The translations under genes were made by a program, and so were the position numbers. A DNA stretch of 64,000 bases from Mesorhizobium sp. (lineage in GTDB: Bacteria; Pseudomonadota; Alphaproteobacteria; Rhizobiales; Rhizobiaceae): the NCBI GenBank assembly GCA_004017275.1, contig SAKE01000009.1, forward strand, positions 124,001 to 188,000, read 5' to 3'. Positions 17,289 through 24,953 of the stretch are shown here, one piece after another; positions within the stretch are counted from its first letter, which is position 1, and the number at the start of each line of letters is the position of its first letter. The notes beneath the pieces are model-generated. The model searched no databases. It was not told the origin of the DNA and saw only the letters and a program-made list of their open reading frames with translations.

Positions 17289-18892
17289 TCAGGCAGCCTT
17301 GATCATGTCGGCTGCCTTTTCGGCGATCATGATGGTCGGCGCATTGGTATTGCCGCCGATCAGCGTCGGCATAACCGAGGCATCGACGACACGCAAACCC
17401 TGCATCCCGCGCACACGCAGTTGCGGATCGACCACCGCCATATCATCGACGCCCATCCTGCAGGTGCCCACCGGATGGTAGACGGTATCGGCGCGGGCGC
17501 GGATATGGGCCATCAAGTCTGCATCGCTCGAAACGCCGGCGGTGTAGATCTCCTTGTCGCGGTATTTGGCCAGCGCCGGCGCCTCCAGGATGCCGCGCAT
17601 CATTCTGACACCCTTGAGCAACAAGTCGGCGTCGCGTTCGTCGGACAGGAAGCGCGGATCGATGCGCGGTGGCGCCAACGGATCCGGCGCCGACAGTCCG
17701 ACCTCACCGCGCGAATGCGGCCGCAGCACGCAGACGTGACAGGAAAAGCCATAACCCATATGCAGCTTGCGGCCATGATCATCGACGATGGCGATGCAGA
17801 AGTGCAGTTGCAGGTCAGGCCGGTCGATGGCCGGGTTGGATTTGAGAAAGGCGCCGCCCTCGGCATAGGGTGTGGCGATCATGCCGCCGCCATCCTTGCG
17901 CCAGCGCCGCAGGTGCCGAAGCAGGCCCGGCAGGCCGCGCAGGCCGATGCCCATCATGTCGGCATCCTTCGATGTCCAGCCCATGATAAAATCGAGATGA
18001 TCCTGCAGGTTCTTGCCGACGCCGGGCAGTTCATGAACGACCGGAATTCCGTGCGCTGCAAGCTCGACAGCCGGCCCGATCCCCGACAGCAACAGCAACT
18101 GCGGCGAACCGAAGGCACCGCCGCAGACGATGACCTCGCGTCTGGCTTTGACGATGGCTTCACCCTTGCCCGCGCGGTAGCGCACGCCGGTGGCCCGCTT
18201 GCCGGCAAGGACAATGCCCGTGGCGTGCGCTCCAGTGATGACGGTAAGGTTTGGCCGGTCCATAGCCGGATGCAGATAGCCGGCGGCTGCCGAGCAGCGC
18301 TCGCCATTGCGGCGCTCGCCCCAGAATTGCGTGACCTGATAGAGCCCCGCGCCTTCCTGTTCGGTGCCGTTGAAATCATCGTTGCGGCGGATCTGGTTTT
18401 CGCCGCAGGCCTCGACAAAGGCCCGCGAGAGCGCACGCGGCTCCTGCTGCTCGGCAACCCGCAGCGGCCCTTCGCCGCCATGCAGGGCATCACCCCCGCG
18501 CTGGTTGCCTTCCGAACGCCGAAAATAGGGCAAACCTCGTCCCACGACCAGCCGTGGCAGCCAAGATCGGCCCATTCGTCATAGTCGCTGCGATGGCCCC
18601 TGACATAGAGCATGGCGTTGATGGCACTCGAACCGCCCAGCGCCTTGCCGCGCGGCTGGTAGCCCTTGCGACCGCCAAGGCCTTGCTGCGGCACCGTTTC
18701 GAAGGCCCAATTGTTGACTTTCGGCCGGCCTGGCAACAGCGCGATGACGCCGGCCGGGGCGCGGACGAGCAGGTTCCTGCCCTCGCCGCCGGCTTCTATC
18801 AGGCAGACCGTCTTCGATGGGTCCTCGGAGAGCCGCGCGGCGAGCGTACAGCCGGCGGATCCGCCGCCAGCGATGACATAGTCGAAATCCAT
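17289..18892 (-). pseudogene. GMC-family alcohol/choline dehydrogenase, single-base frameshift
   Basis: Two overlapping frames together give one 534-residue glucose-methanol-choline oxidoreductase. The first frame (ATG at 18892) carries the FAD-binding motif 'FDYVIAGGGSAGCTLAARL' and 'GGSSAINAMLYVRGHRSDYDEW', reading through 'GWSWDEV'. At about 18531-18538 one base is missing, and the family sequence 'LPYFRRSEGNQRGG' continues in the next frame. It runs through to the C-terminal 'VYHPVGTCRMG' and 'ASVMPTLIGGNTNAPTIMIAEKAADMI'. All other conserved blocks are intact and there are no further stops, so this is either a very recent mutation or a sequencing error. Confidence 0.85.
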
Positions 18893-18988
18893 GATCTCCC
18901 TCCTCGCACCCGGCGGATATTTCCGTCCGGATAGCCCAGAGAAGGCCTGATCAGAGCCGATGTAAAGACGTCGGGAATTACCGCAGCG

Positions 18989-19522
18989 TCAGCTGTTGCG
19001 AAGGCGCCGCCAGGAATATTTCGACCCCTTGGGTTCCGGCACGGCGGCCGGCTGGTAGTAGAGCCCCAATCCGCCGGTGCGACCCTCCTCCAGGCGCTCC
19101 AACAGCACAGGGTTCGATATCTCGAATTCGTCGAAGCCGAGGCGCAGCATATGCGGCAGCTGGTCGACCAGCACCTGGCCTGTGGCGCGAACGGCACCCT
19201 CAAAATGATAGCGCCCGCGCAGCAGTTCTCCCTTGGAGAAGGAGCGGCCGTCGCTGAAGGCCGGGAAGGCCAATGCCACCAGCGACAGCTGGTCGAGCAG
19301 GTCGGCGATCTTCTCGAGCTGATCGCCCGGCTGCAGCACGACACCGAGCCGTTCCTTGGCCGACCGGCGCACCTCCGGTTCAAGATCGAGGAATGCTTGC
19401 AGCGGCAGGATGAAGCGGCCATTGCCGGACAGCGCGTCGGCGCTCTCGGCGTGTGTCCACTCGTCCTCGCGAAAACCCTCCGGAGTCCAGAGCCGGGTGA
19501 CCGGTGTCGTCGGTTCAGTCAT
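18989..19522 (-). CDS. DUF934 protein of the sulfite-reduction operon
   Basis: This 177-residue DUF934-family protein shows the family core 'LVALAFPAFSDGRSFSKGELLRGRYHFEGAVRATGQVLVDQLPHMLRLGFDEFEI'. The family is found almost only beside cysI/cysH and is thought to help assimilatory sulfite reduction, possibly as an electron-transfer or assembly partner; direct biochemistry is not known to me. The ATG at 19522 is chosen over an in-frame TTG one codon earlier. It follows cysH on the same strand, but a 134-bp palindromic repeat fills the gap, which may lower its expression. Confidence 0.85.
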   Translation of the reverse strand: MTEPTTPVTRLWTPEGFREDEWTHAESADALSGNGRFILPLQAFLDLEPEVRRSAKERLGVVLQPGDQLEKIADLLDQLSLVALAFPAFSDGRSFSKGELLRGRYHFEGAVRATGQVLVDQLPHMLRLGFDEFEISNPVLLERLEEGRTGGLGLYYQPAAVPEPKGSKYSWRRLRNS

Positions 19523-19551
19523 CAAAAATTCCTAAAAATTCAAAGAAGCTC

Positions 19552-19685
19552 AGGGGTGTTGAGATTCAGGTCAGGCCGCGCCGAAAATGGTGGCTTCCAG
19601 GAACCGGGGCGGAGCGTACTTGAAGTACGTGAGCACCGGAAGCTGCCATTTGCAGGCCGGCCTCACCTGAATATCAACATACCCT
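19552..19685. repeat. dispersed palindromic repeat (TTGA-ATTCAGGT family), copy 1
   Basis: This 134-bp element has imperfect terminal inverted repeats. Reading inwards, the ends are GTTGAGATTCAGGTCAGGCC and GTTGATATTCAGGTGAGGCC. An internal small palindrome (CGTACTT-G-AAGTACG) lies in the middle. The element occupies the cysH-DUF934 gap inside the cys operon, and its outer TAGGGT end provides the cysH stop codon. A longer copy of the same element is at 47466-47669. No protein is encoded. It resembles the short mosaic palindromes described as RIMEs in rhizobia, by analogy only. Confidence 0.85.
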
Positions 19686-20448
19686 AAAGGGATGCGTCGG
19701 TCAGCGACTTCTCCAGCCCCGACAGGTGAATGCCGCACTCGGTCTTGGCATGACCGGCCCAGCGGCCGCTGCGCGCATCCTCGCCCGGCTCGACCGGCTG
19801 CGTGCACGGGAAACAGCCGATCGACAGATAGCCGTAGGCCACCAGCGGATTTTCGCGCAGCGCATGCGCGCGCATATAGTTGGCCTGGTCCGATGTCGTC
19901 CAGTGCGCCAGCGGATTGATGCGGATGCGCGGACCGACCGCCTCGAACACCGGCAGCGCTGCCCGCGTCGCGGCCTGAAAACGCTTGCGGCCGGTGAGCC
20001 AGGCACGAAACGGCGCGACACCGCGCGCCAATGGCTCGACCTTGCGCACGTCGCAGCAGGCATCGGTATCGCTCTGATGCAGATTGCCTGTCGGATCGAT
20101 CCGTTCGAGCGCCGCTTCTTCGGGCTTGATCACGCGGATATTGGTCAGCCCGAAATCGGCGACCAGCGCGTCGCGATAGCCGAGCGTCTCTTCGAAATGC
20201 TTGCCGGTGTCCAGGAAGATCACTGGCAGCGTGCGGTCGATCTCGGAGATCATGTGCAGCAGCACAGCCGAATCCGCGCCAAACGACGACACCGCCGCGA
20301 TCTCGTCGTGGAACAGTTCGCGGGCCGAACGTTGGATGATCTCGATCGGATTCAGATGACCGTAAAGCGCATCGAGACCCGCCGCCTTGGCGGCGATGCC
20401 GTCATCGACGTCGGCAATACGGTCAAGCGGCCTTGGCTTCGCCAGCAT
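19684..20448 (-). CDS. cysH: CysH, adenylylsulfate (APS) reductase, thioredoxin type
   Basis: This is a 254-residue PAPS/APS reductase family enzyme that reduces activated sulfate to sulfite. The N-type PP-loop 'VSSFGADSAVLLHMI' binds the nucleotide. Cys131-Cys132 (TDACCDVRK) and Cys212-x-x-Cys215 (GCFPC) are the four ligands of the [4Fe-4S] cluster that marks APS-using enzymes. Catalytic Cys238 sits in ECGIHLSG. The ATG at 20448 overlaps the end of cysI by 26 bp. The frame is open further upstream, but that part is inside cysI. The TAG stop coincides with the end of a palindromic repeat. Confidence 0.93.
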   Translation of the reverse strand: MLAKPRPLDRIADVDDGIAAKAAGLDALYGHLNPIEIIQRSARELFHDEIAAVSSFGADSAVLLHMISEIDRTLPVIFLDTGKHFEETLGYRDALVADFGLTNIRVIKPEEAALERIDPTGNLHQSDTDACCDVRKVEPLARGVAPFRAWLTGRKRFQAATRAALPVFEAVGPRIRINPLAHWTTSDQANYMRAHALRENPLVAYGYLSIGCFPCTQPVEPGEDARSGRWAGHAKTECGIHLSGLEKSLTDASL

Positions 20449-22093
20449 AGAGCGCCTCCTTGAACGGCGCGGGACCGACTCGGCGGTAGGCGTCGATGAA
20501 TTTCTCTTGTGGGTCGAGCCGGAGGCCGAGATAGGTCTCGACGATCTGCTCGATGGCATCGGTGATCTCTTCCGACGAGAAGCCGCGGCCGATAATCTCG
20601 CCGACTGATGTGTTCTCGTCGGCCGAGCCCCCCAGCGTCACCTGATAAAGCTCGGAGCCCTTCTTCTCGACGCCGAGGATGCCAATATGGCCGACATGGT
20701 GGTGGCCGCAGGCGTTGATGCAGCCGGAAATCTTCAGCTTCAGTTCGCCGATCTCGCGCTGTCGCTCCAGCGAGGCGAAGCGGCGCGAGATTTCCTGGGC
20801 GATCGGGATCGAGCGCGCCGTGGCCAGCGCGCAGTAGTCGAGGCCGGGGCAAGCGATGATGTCCGATATCAGGTTGGAATTGGCCGTCGCCAGACCGATG
20901 CCGACCAGCGCATCATAGACCGCCTTGAGGTCGGCGCGCGCCACATGCGGCAGGATGAGGTTCTGCTCATGGCTGACACGCAGCTCGTCAAAGGCATATG
21001 TCTCGGCGATGTCGGCGATCGCTTCCATCTGGCTGTCCGAGGCGTCGCCGGGCACCTCGCCGATGCCCTTGAGCGAGATCGTCACCGCCGCATAGTCGGG
21101 ATGGCGGTGCGTCACGACATTCTGGTCGAGCCACTCCGAGAAACCCTTGGAATCCAGACGCGCCAGCTTGACCGCCTGGTCGCCCTCCGGCCGCTCGGCG
21201 AGTGCCGGTGGCGCGAAATACGCCTCGATGGCGCGAATGTCGGCTTCCGGCAGCTTCAGCTCCGCGTCCTTCAACTCCTGCCACTCGGCCTCGACCTGGC
21301 GCGTGATTTCCTCGACGCCGGTCTCGTGCACCAGGATCTTGATGCGCGCCTTGTACTTGTTGTCGCGGCGGCCATAGAGGTTGTAAACGCGCAGGATCGC
21401 CGTGCAGTAGGACAGAAGGTCGGCTTCCGGCAGGAAGTCGCGGATCTTGCGGGCAACCATCGGCGTGCGGCCCTGGCCGCCGCCGATATAGACGGCGAAA
21501 CCGAGTTCGCCGGCGGCGTTCTTCTTCAGGTGCAGGCCGATATCGTGGGTCTGGATGGCGGCGCGGTCGCGCGCGGCCCCGGTCACCGCGATCTTGAACT
21601 TGCGCGGCAGGAACGAGAATTCCGGATGCACCGACGACCACTGGCGCAGGATTTCCGCGTAGGGGCGCGGATCGGCAACCTCGTCGGCGGCAGCGCCGGC
21701 GAAATGGTCGGCGGTGACGTTGCGGATGCAATTGCCGCTGGTTTGGATGGCATGCATCTCGACGCTTGCCAGATCGGCCAGGATAGCCGGAATGTCCGAC
21801 AGCGCCGGCCAGTTGAATTGGATGTTCTGGCGCGTGGTGAAATGGCCGTAGCCCTTGTCGTATTTGCGGGCGATGTGGCCAAGCATGCGCAACTGCTTGC
21901 CGTTCAGCGTGCCATAAGGCACCGCGATGCGCAGCATGTAGGCGTGCAACTGAAGATAAACGCCGTTCATCAACCTGAGCGGCCGGAATTGGTCCTCGGT
22001 GATCTCGCCAGACAGCCGGCGCTGAACCTGGTCGCTGAACTCGGCGACGCGGGCCTGGACAAAATCGTGGTCGAACTCATCGTAACGGTACAT
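20423..22093 (-). CDS. cysI: CysI, assimilatory sulfite (nitrite/sulfite) reductase hemoprotein
   Basis: This is a 556-residue siroheme/[4Fe-4S] reductase that converts sulfite to sulfide. Two ferredoxin-like half-domains and two catalytic repeats are visible. The cluster/siroheme cysteines are Cys415 and Cys421 (CPGLDYC) and Cys458 and Cys462 (SGCINACGHHH). An early motif 'GYGHFTTRQNIQFNWPAL' is typical. There is no CysJ flavoprotein nearby, so electrons probably come from ferredoxin or another partner. It sits between the DUF2849 gene (43 bp) and cysH (overlap), in the same operon as cysG, which makes its cofactor. Confidence 0.93.
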   Translation of the reverse strand: MYRYDEFDHDFVQARVAEFSDQVQRRLSGEITEDQFRPLRLMNGVYLQLHAYMLRIAVPYGTLNGKQLRMLGHIARKYDKGYGHFTTRQNIQFNWPALSDIPAILADLASVEMHAIQTSGNCIRNVTADHFAGAAADEVADPRPYAEILRQWSSVHPEFSFLPRKFKIAVTGAARDRAAIQTHDIGLHLKKNAAGELGFAVYIGGGQGRTPMVARKIRDFLPEADLLSYCTAILRVYNLYGRRDNKYKARIKILVHETGVEEITRQVEAEWQELKDAELKLPEADIRAIEAYFAPPALAERPEGDQAVKLARLDSKGFSEWLDQNVVTHRHPDYAAVTISLKGIGEVPGDASDSQMEAIADIAETYAFDELRVSHEQNLILPHVARADLKAVYDALVGIGLATANSNLISDIIACPGLDYCALATARSIPIAQEISRRFASLERQREIGELKLKISGCINACGHHHVGHIGILGVEKKGSELYQVTLGGSADENTSVGEIIGRGFSSEEITDAIEQIVETYLGLRLDPQEKFIDAYRRVGPAPFKEALYAGEAKAA

Positions 22094-22136
22094 GCTTCGT
22101 CTTTCAGGGCGCGTCCGCCCATGCTTGGTGTCTTGC

Positions 22137-22430
22137 TTATGCTGCCTTGGCGGCCTGTTTGCCGAGATCGCTGCGGATGGTCGGGCCGGCAGCGCGGATC
22201 CTCTCGCGCAGCCGTACCGGCTCGACGACGCCGTTGACGACTTCAGCGTCGATCAAATTGACGTCGACCACTTCGTTGGCGGCATAGGCCTTGGCGCCGA
22301 TCGCCTCGAGACGATCCTCGGCCGCCTTGTCATGGGCGAGGTCGGCATGGTTCACCGTCTCGGCCCAGCCGCCATCGGCGTACCAGACGGCAATGCCGTC
22401 GCTGAGGCGGTTGGCGGTCAGTATCTTCAT
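22137..22430 (-). CDS. DUF2849 protein of the sulfite-reduction operon
   Basis: This 97-residue protein belongs to DUF2849, an alphaproteobacterial family found between cysG and cysI. Visible features are 'LSDGIAVWYADGGWAETV' near the N-terminus and 'VDVNLIDAEVVNGVVEPVRLRERIRAAGPTIR'. Its start overlaps the cysG stop by 4 bp (ATGA), which indicates coupling. It may be an accessory to sulfite reductase, but no biochemical role is known to me. Confidence 0.85.
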   Translation of the reverse strand: MKILTANRLSDGIAVWYADGGWAETVNHADLAHDKAAEDRLEAIGAKAYAANEVVDVNLIDAEVVNGVVEPVRLRERIRAAGPTIRSDLGKQAAKAA

Positions 22431-23878
22431 TGCTGAACTCCCTCAGTGGCAGCGACGGACGCGCCTTCACGCCTGTGTGCCGCCAGCGGCTCGGACCGTT
22501 CAAAGTTGGCGCCGGCGACCGCATCGCCAATGATGGTCATCACCGGACCGGAAAGATCAGCGCGCGCTTCCAGCGACGGCAGGTCGGCAAGCGTGCCGTG
22601 GAAACGGCGACGGTTGGCGAGGCTGGCATTCTCGACGACAGCCACCGCCGTGTCCGGCGACAGACCTGCCTCGATCAGCCGGCCGGCAACCTCGGCCGCC
22701 ACCGAGCGGCCCATATAGACGGCAACGGTAGCGCCGGAAATAGCGAGCTTGGCCCAGTCGGGCAGCGAATTGCCCTTGAGGTCGTGGCCGGTGGTGAACA
22801 CCATCGACGAGGAAACACCGCGCAAGGTCAGTGGCAGTTCGAAGTCGGCGGCGGCGGCGAACGCCGCGGTGACGCCCGGAACCACCTCATAGGCGATGCC
22901 GGCATCGCGCAGTGCCGCCATCTCTTCGCCGGCCCGGCCGAACACCAGCGGATCGCCCGACTTCAGCCGCACGACACGCTTGCCTTCGCGGCCAAGCTCG
23001 ACCAGCAACGCATTGATCTCAGCCTGGCTCTTGGTGTGGCAGCCCTTGCGTTTTCCGACCGGCAGGCGCTCGGCATCGCGGCGGCCCATGGCAACGATCG
23101 CCTCCGGCACCAGCGCGTCATGGACGATGACATCGGCTTCCATCAGCAAGCGGTGCGCGCGCAAGGTCAAAAGATCCTCGGCGCCTGGACCGGCGCCAAC
23201 CAGCGCGATGTGGCCGAAAGCCGGCGCATTCGACAGCAGAAGGTCGACGGCGGCATCATGTGCCTGTGAAAGCTCACCAGCTTCGACAGCCCGCGCCGGG
23301 GCGCCCCGGAAAAAATCGCTCCAGAAGCGGCGGCGCGCATTGCCTTTCGGCAGCAGTTTCTCGGCAGCTCCGCGAAACGAAGCGGCAAGCGTTGCCAGCG
23401 GTCCGAGCGACGGCGACAGCATACGGTCGATGCGGCCGCGCAGCATCTGGGCAAGCACCGGGCCGGCGCCCTCGGTGCCGATGGCTATGGCGACCGGCGC
23501 GCGATTGACCAGCGCCGGAGTGAAGAAATCGCATAGCTCAGGCCGGTCGACGGCATTGACCGGAATGCTTAAGCGGCGCGCATCCGCGGCCACGCGGCGG
23601 TCGAGCTCCTCGTTGCCGCTGGCGGCAAACACCATGACCGCGCCTTCGAGCTGCGACGCGTCGTAGGCGGCGGCAAAATGGGTCGCGCCGGTCTGGGCGA
23701 TGAAGGCGAGCAGGTCGGGCTCGGCGTGCTCCGCGATGATGCGCAGGACCGCACTCGATTGTCCGATCAGCCGCGCCTTGGCCAGCGCCTCTTCGCCGCC
23801 GCCGACGACGGCCACGGCTTGCCCGTCGACCCGCATGAAGACGGGGAAGGCATTGAGTTTGGGAGCAGTGTGCGACAT
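22427..23878 (-). CDS. cysG: CysG, siroheme synthase (multifunctional)
   Basis: This is a 483-residue fusion. The N-terminal part (about 1-210) is precorrin-2 dehydrogenase/sirohydrochlorin ferrochelatase, with NAD-binding 'VAVVGGGEEALAKARLI' and 'IPVNAVDRPELCDFFTPALVNR'. The C-terminal part (about 220-480) is uroporphyrinogen-III C-methyltransferase, with 'ALVGAGPGAEDLLTLRAHRLL', 'VRLKSGDPLVFGRAGEE' and 'VVPGVTAAFAAAA'. Together they make siroheme for CysI. ATG at 23878 matches the family start. It is the first gene of the cys operon, and a palindrome lies about 240 bp upstream. Confidence 0.93.
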   Translation of the reverse strand: MSHTAPKLNAFPVFMRVDGQAVAVVGGGEEALAKARLIGQSSAVLRIIAEHAEPDLLAFIAQTGATHFAAAYDASQLEGAVMVFAASGNEELDRRVAADARRLSIPVNAVDRPELCDFFTPALVNRAPVAIAIGTEGAGPVLAQMLRGRIDRMLSPSLGPLATLAASFRGAAEKLLPKGNARRRFWSDFFRGAPARAVEAGELSQAHDAAVDLLLSNAPAFGHIALVGAGPGAEDLLTLRAHRLLMEADVIVHDALVPEAIVAMGRRDAERLPVGKRKGCHTKSQAEINALLVELGREGKRVVRLKSGDPLVFGRAGEEMAALRDAGIAYEVVPGVTAAFAAAADFELPLTLRGVSSSMVFTTGHDLKGNSLPDWAKLAISGATVAVYMGRSVAAEVAGRLIEAGLSPDTAVAVVENASLANRRRFHGTLADLPSLEARADLSGPVMTIIGDAVAGANFERSEPLAAHRREGASVAATEGVQQ

Positions 23879-24285
23879 GGGCGCGAGCGGAATCCTGAAC
23901 GGGCTTGCAGTTCTACGCGCAGGCGCGAGAAACCAGAAGGAACGCACTCGCGCATCCCTCATCGGGATGCAATCGCTTTTCTGAAAGCATCCCGGCCATG
24001 AGAAAAATATTCCTCCTTGGCGGATGGAGCGGATTCAAGCTGCTGTCGCAGGCCTTGATTTGTGGCTCTTTTAGCGCCCGGCGAGAAATGCCGCAAAACA
24101 GTTTTTTCTAAATTCTACCAATTTAGTAGATTAAAGCCGCAGGCGTTGAATAACCGATGTCCAATGTCCGCGAGGGTCCGGTTGGAACATTACCAGTTCG
24201 GGGCGCGTTCCTCCAAAAGCCCTATCACGTCACGGCCGCGGCTCGTCACAAGAGGCCGTCGCGGCGCAAAGAGGAGCCTGTCATC
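23879..24285. other. 407-bp divergent region upstream of cysG with one candidate operator
   Basis: I see no gene here. The AT-rich middle carries a palindrome at 24114-24130 with perfect TCTAC / GTAGA arms and a partly symmetrical centre. Read towards cysG, TAGAATTT overlaps it as a possible -10 element. It is the only strong symmetry in the region and could be the sulfur-responsive control site of the cys operon. That role is inference. The 5' leader towards cysG would be over 200 nt. Confidence 0.4.
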
Positions 24286-24735
24286 ATGAGCACAATTAAC
24301 CTGAAGCATGGCATCTGGATCATGGTGGCGGATGGCGAAAAGGCGCTTTTCCTCAGGAATGCCGGCGACACCAAATATCCGAATCTCGAAGTCGTGCAGG
24401 AAATTGAGCAGGACAACCCGCCGACCCGCGAGCAAGGCAGTGACAGCCCAGGCCGATATAATGATGGTCCCTCCGTGCATCGCAGCGCGGTCGAGGACAC
24501 CGACTGGCACCGTGTTGGCAAGGAGCGTTTCGCCGATGAGATTGCCGCCCGGCTCTACAAACTCGCGCATAGAGGCGAGTTCAAGGAGATCGTACTCGTC
24601 GCACCGCCTATGGTGCTCGGAACCATGCGCAAGAAACTTCACAAGGAAGTCGAGGACAAGGTGATCGCCGAAATTCCCAAAACACTCACCAACCATGCCA
24701 TATTCGAGATCGAGGCGTTGCTGCAGGCAGCCTGA
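24286..24735 (+). CDS. host-attachment family protein (baeRF-like)
   Basis: This 149-residue protein belongs to the family named for an Agrobacterium protein required for attachment to host cells, related to archaeal release-factor-like (baeRF) folds. It shows 'HGIWIMVADGEKALFLRNAGD' at the N-terminus and 'LAHRGEFKEIVLVAPPMVLGTMRKKLHKEVEDKVIAEIPKTLTNHAIFEIEALL' at the end. The ATG at 24286, after AAAGAGGAG, is preferred to upstream in-frame codons. It has no signal peptide. A strong terminator follows. Confidence 0.8.
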   Translation: MSTINLKHGIWIMVADGEKALFLRNAGDTKYPNLEVVQEIEQDNPPTREQGSDSPGRYNDGPSVHRSAVEDTDWHRVGKERFADEIAARLYKLAHRGEFKEIVLVAPPMVLGTMRKKLHKEVEDKVIAEIPKTLTNHAIFEIEALLQAA

Positions 24736-24792
24736 TCGTTGTCGATCGATCGCGCGCATCGAAACGGAACGTCGTCACGCGAATTCAGATCC

Positions 24793-24824
24793 GACCGGCG
24801 GCTTCGGCTGCCGGTCAGGTTTTT
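24793..24824 (+). terminator. rho-independent terminator after the host-attachment gene
   Basis: Stem GACCGGCGGC / GCTGCCGGTC (one mismatch) closed by a stable TTCG-type loop, followed by a T5 tract at 24820-24824. It lies 57 bp after the stop codon at 24735. Confidence 0.8.
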
Positions 24825-24953
24825 AGGCTGCACCGTCGATTTCATGGCCTTGCGGGTTGCATCGCCGACACCCCTCCCACCATATTGCAGCGAGGCGGCG
24901 GCTTCGGGCGGCGCACATCCGACATCACCGACTTGAAAGGCGCTCCATAGACA

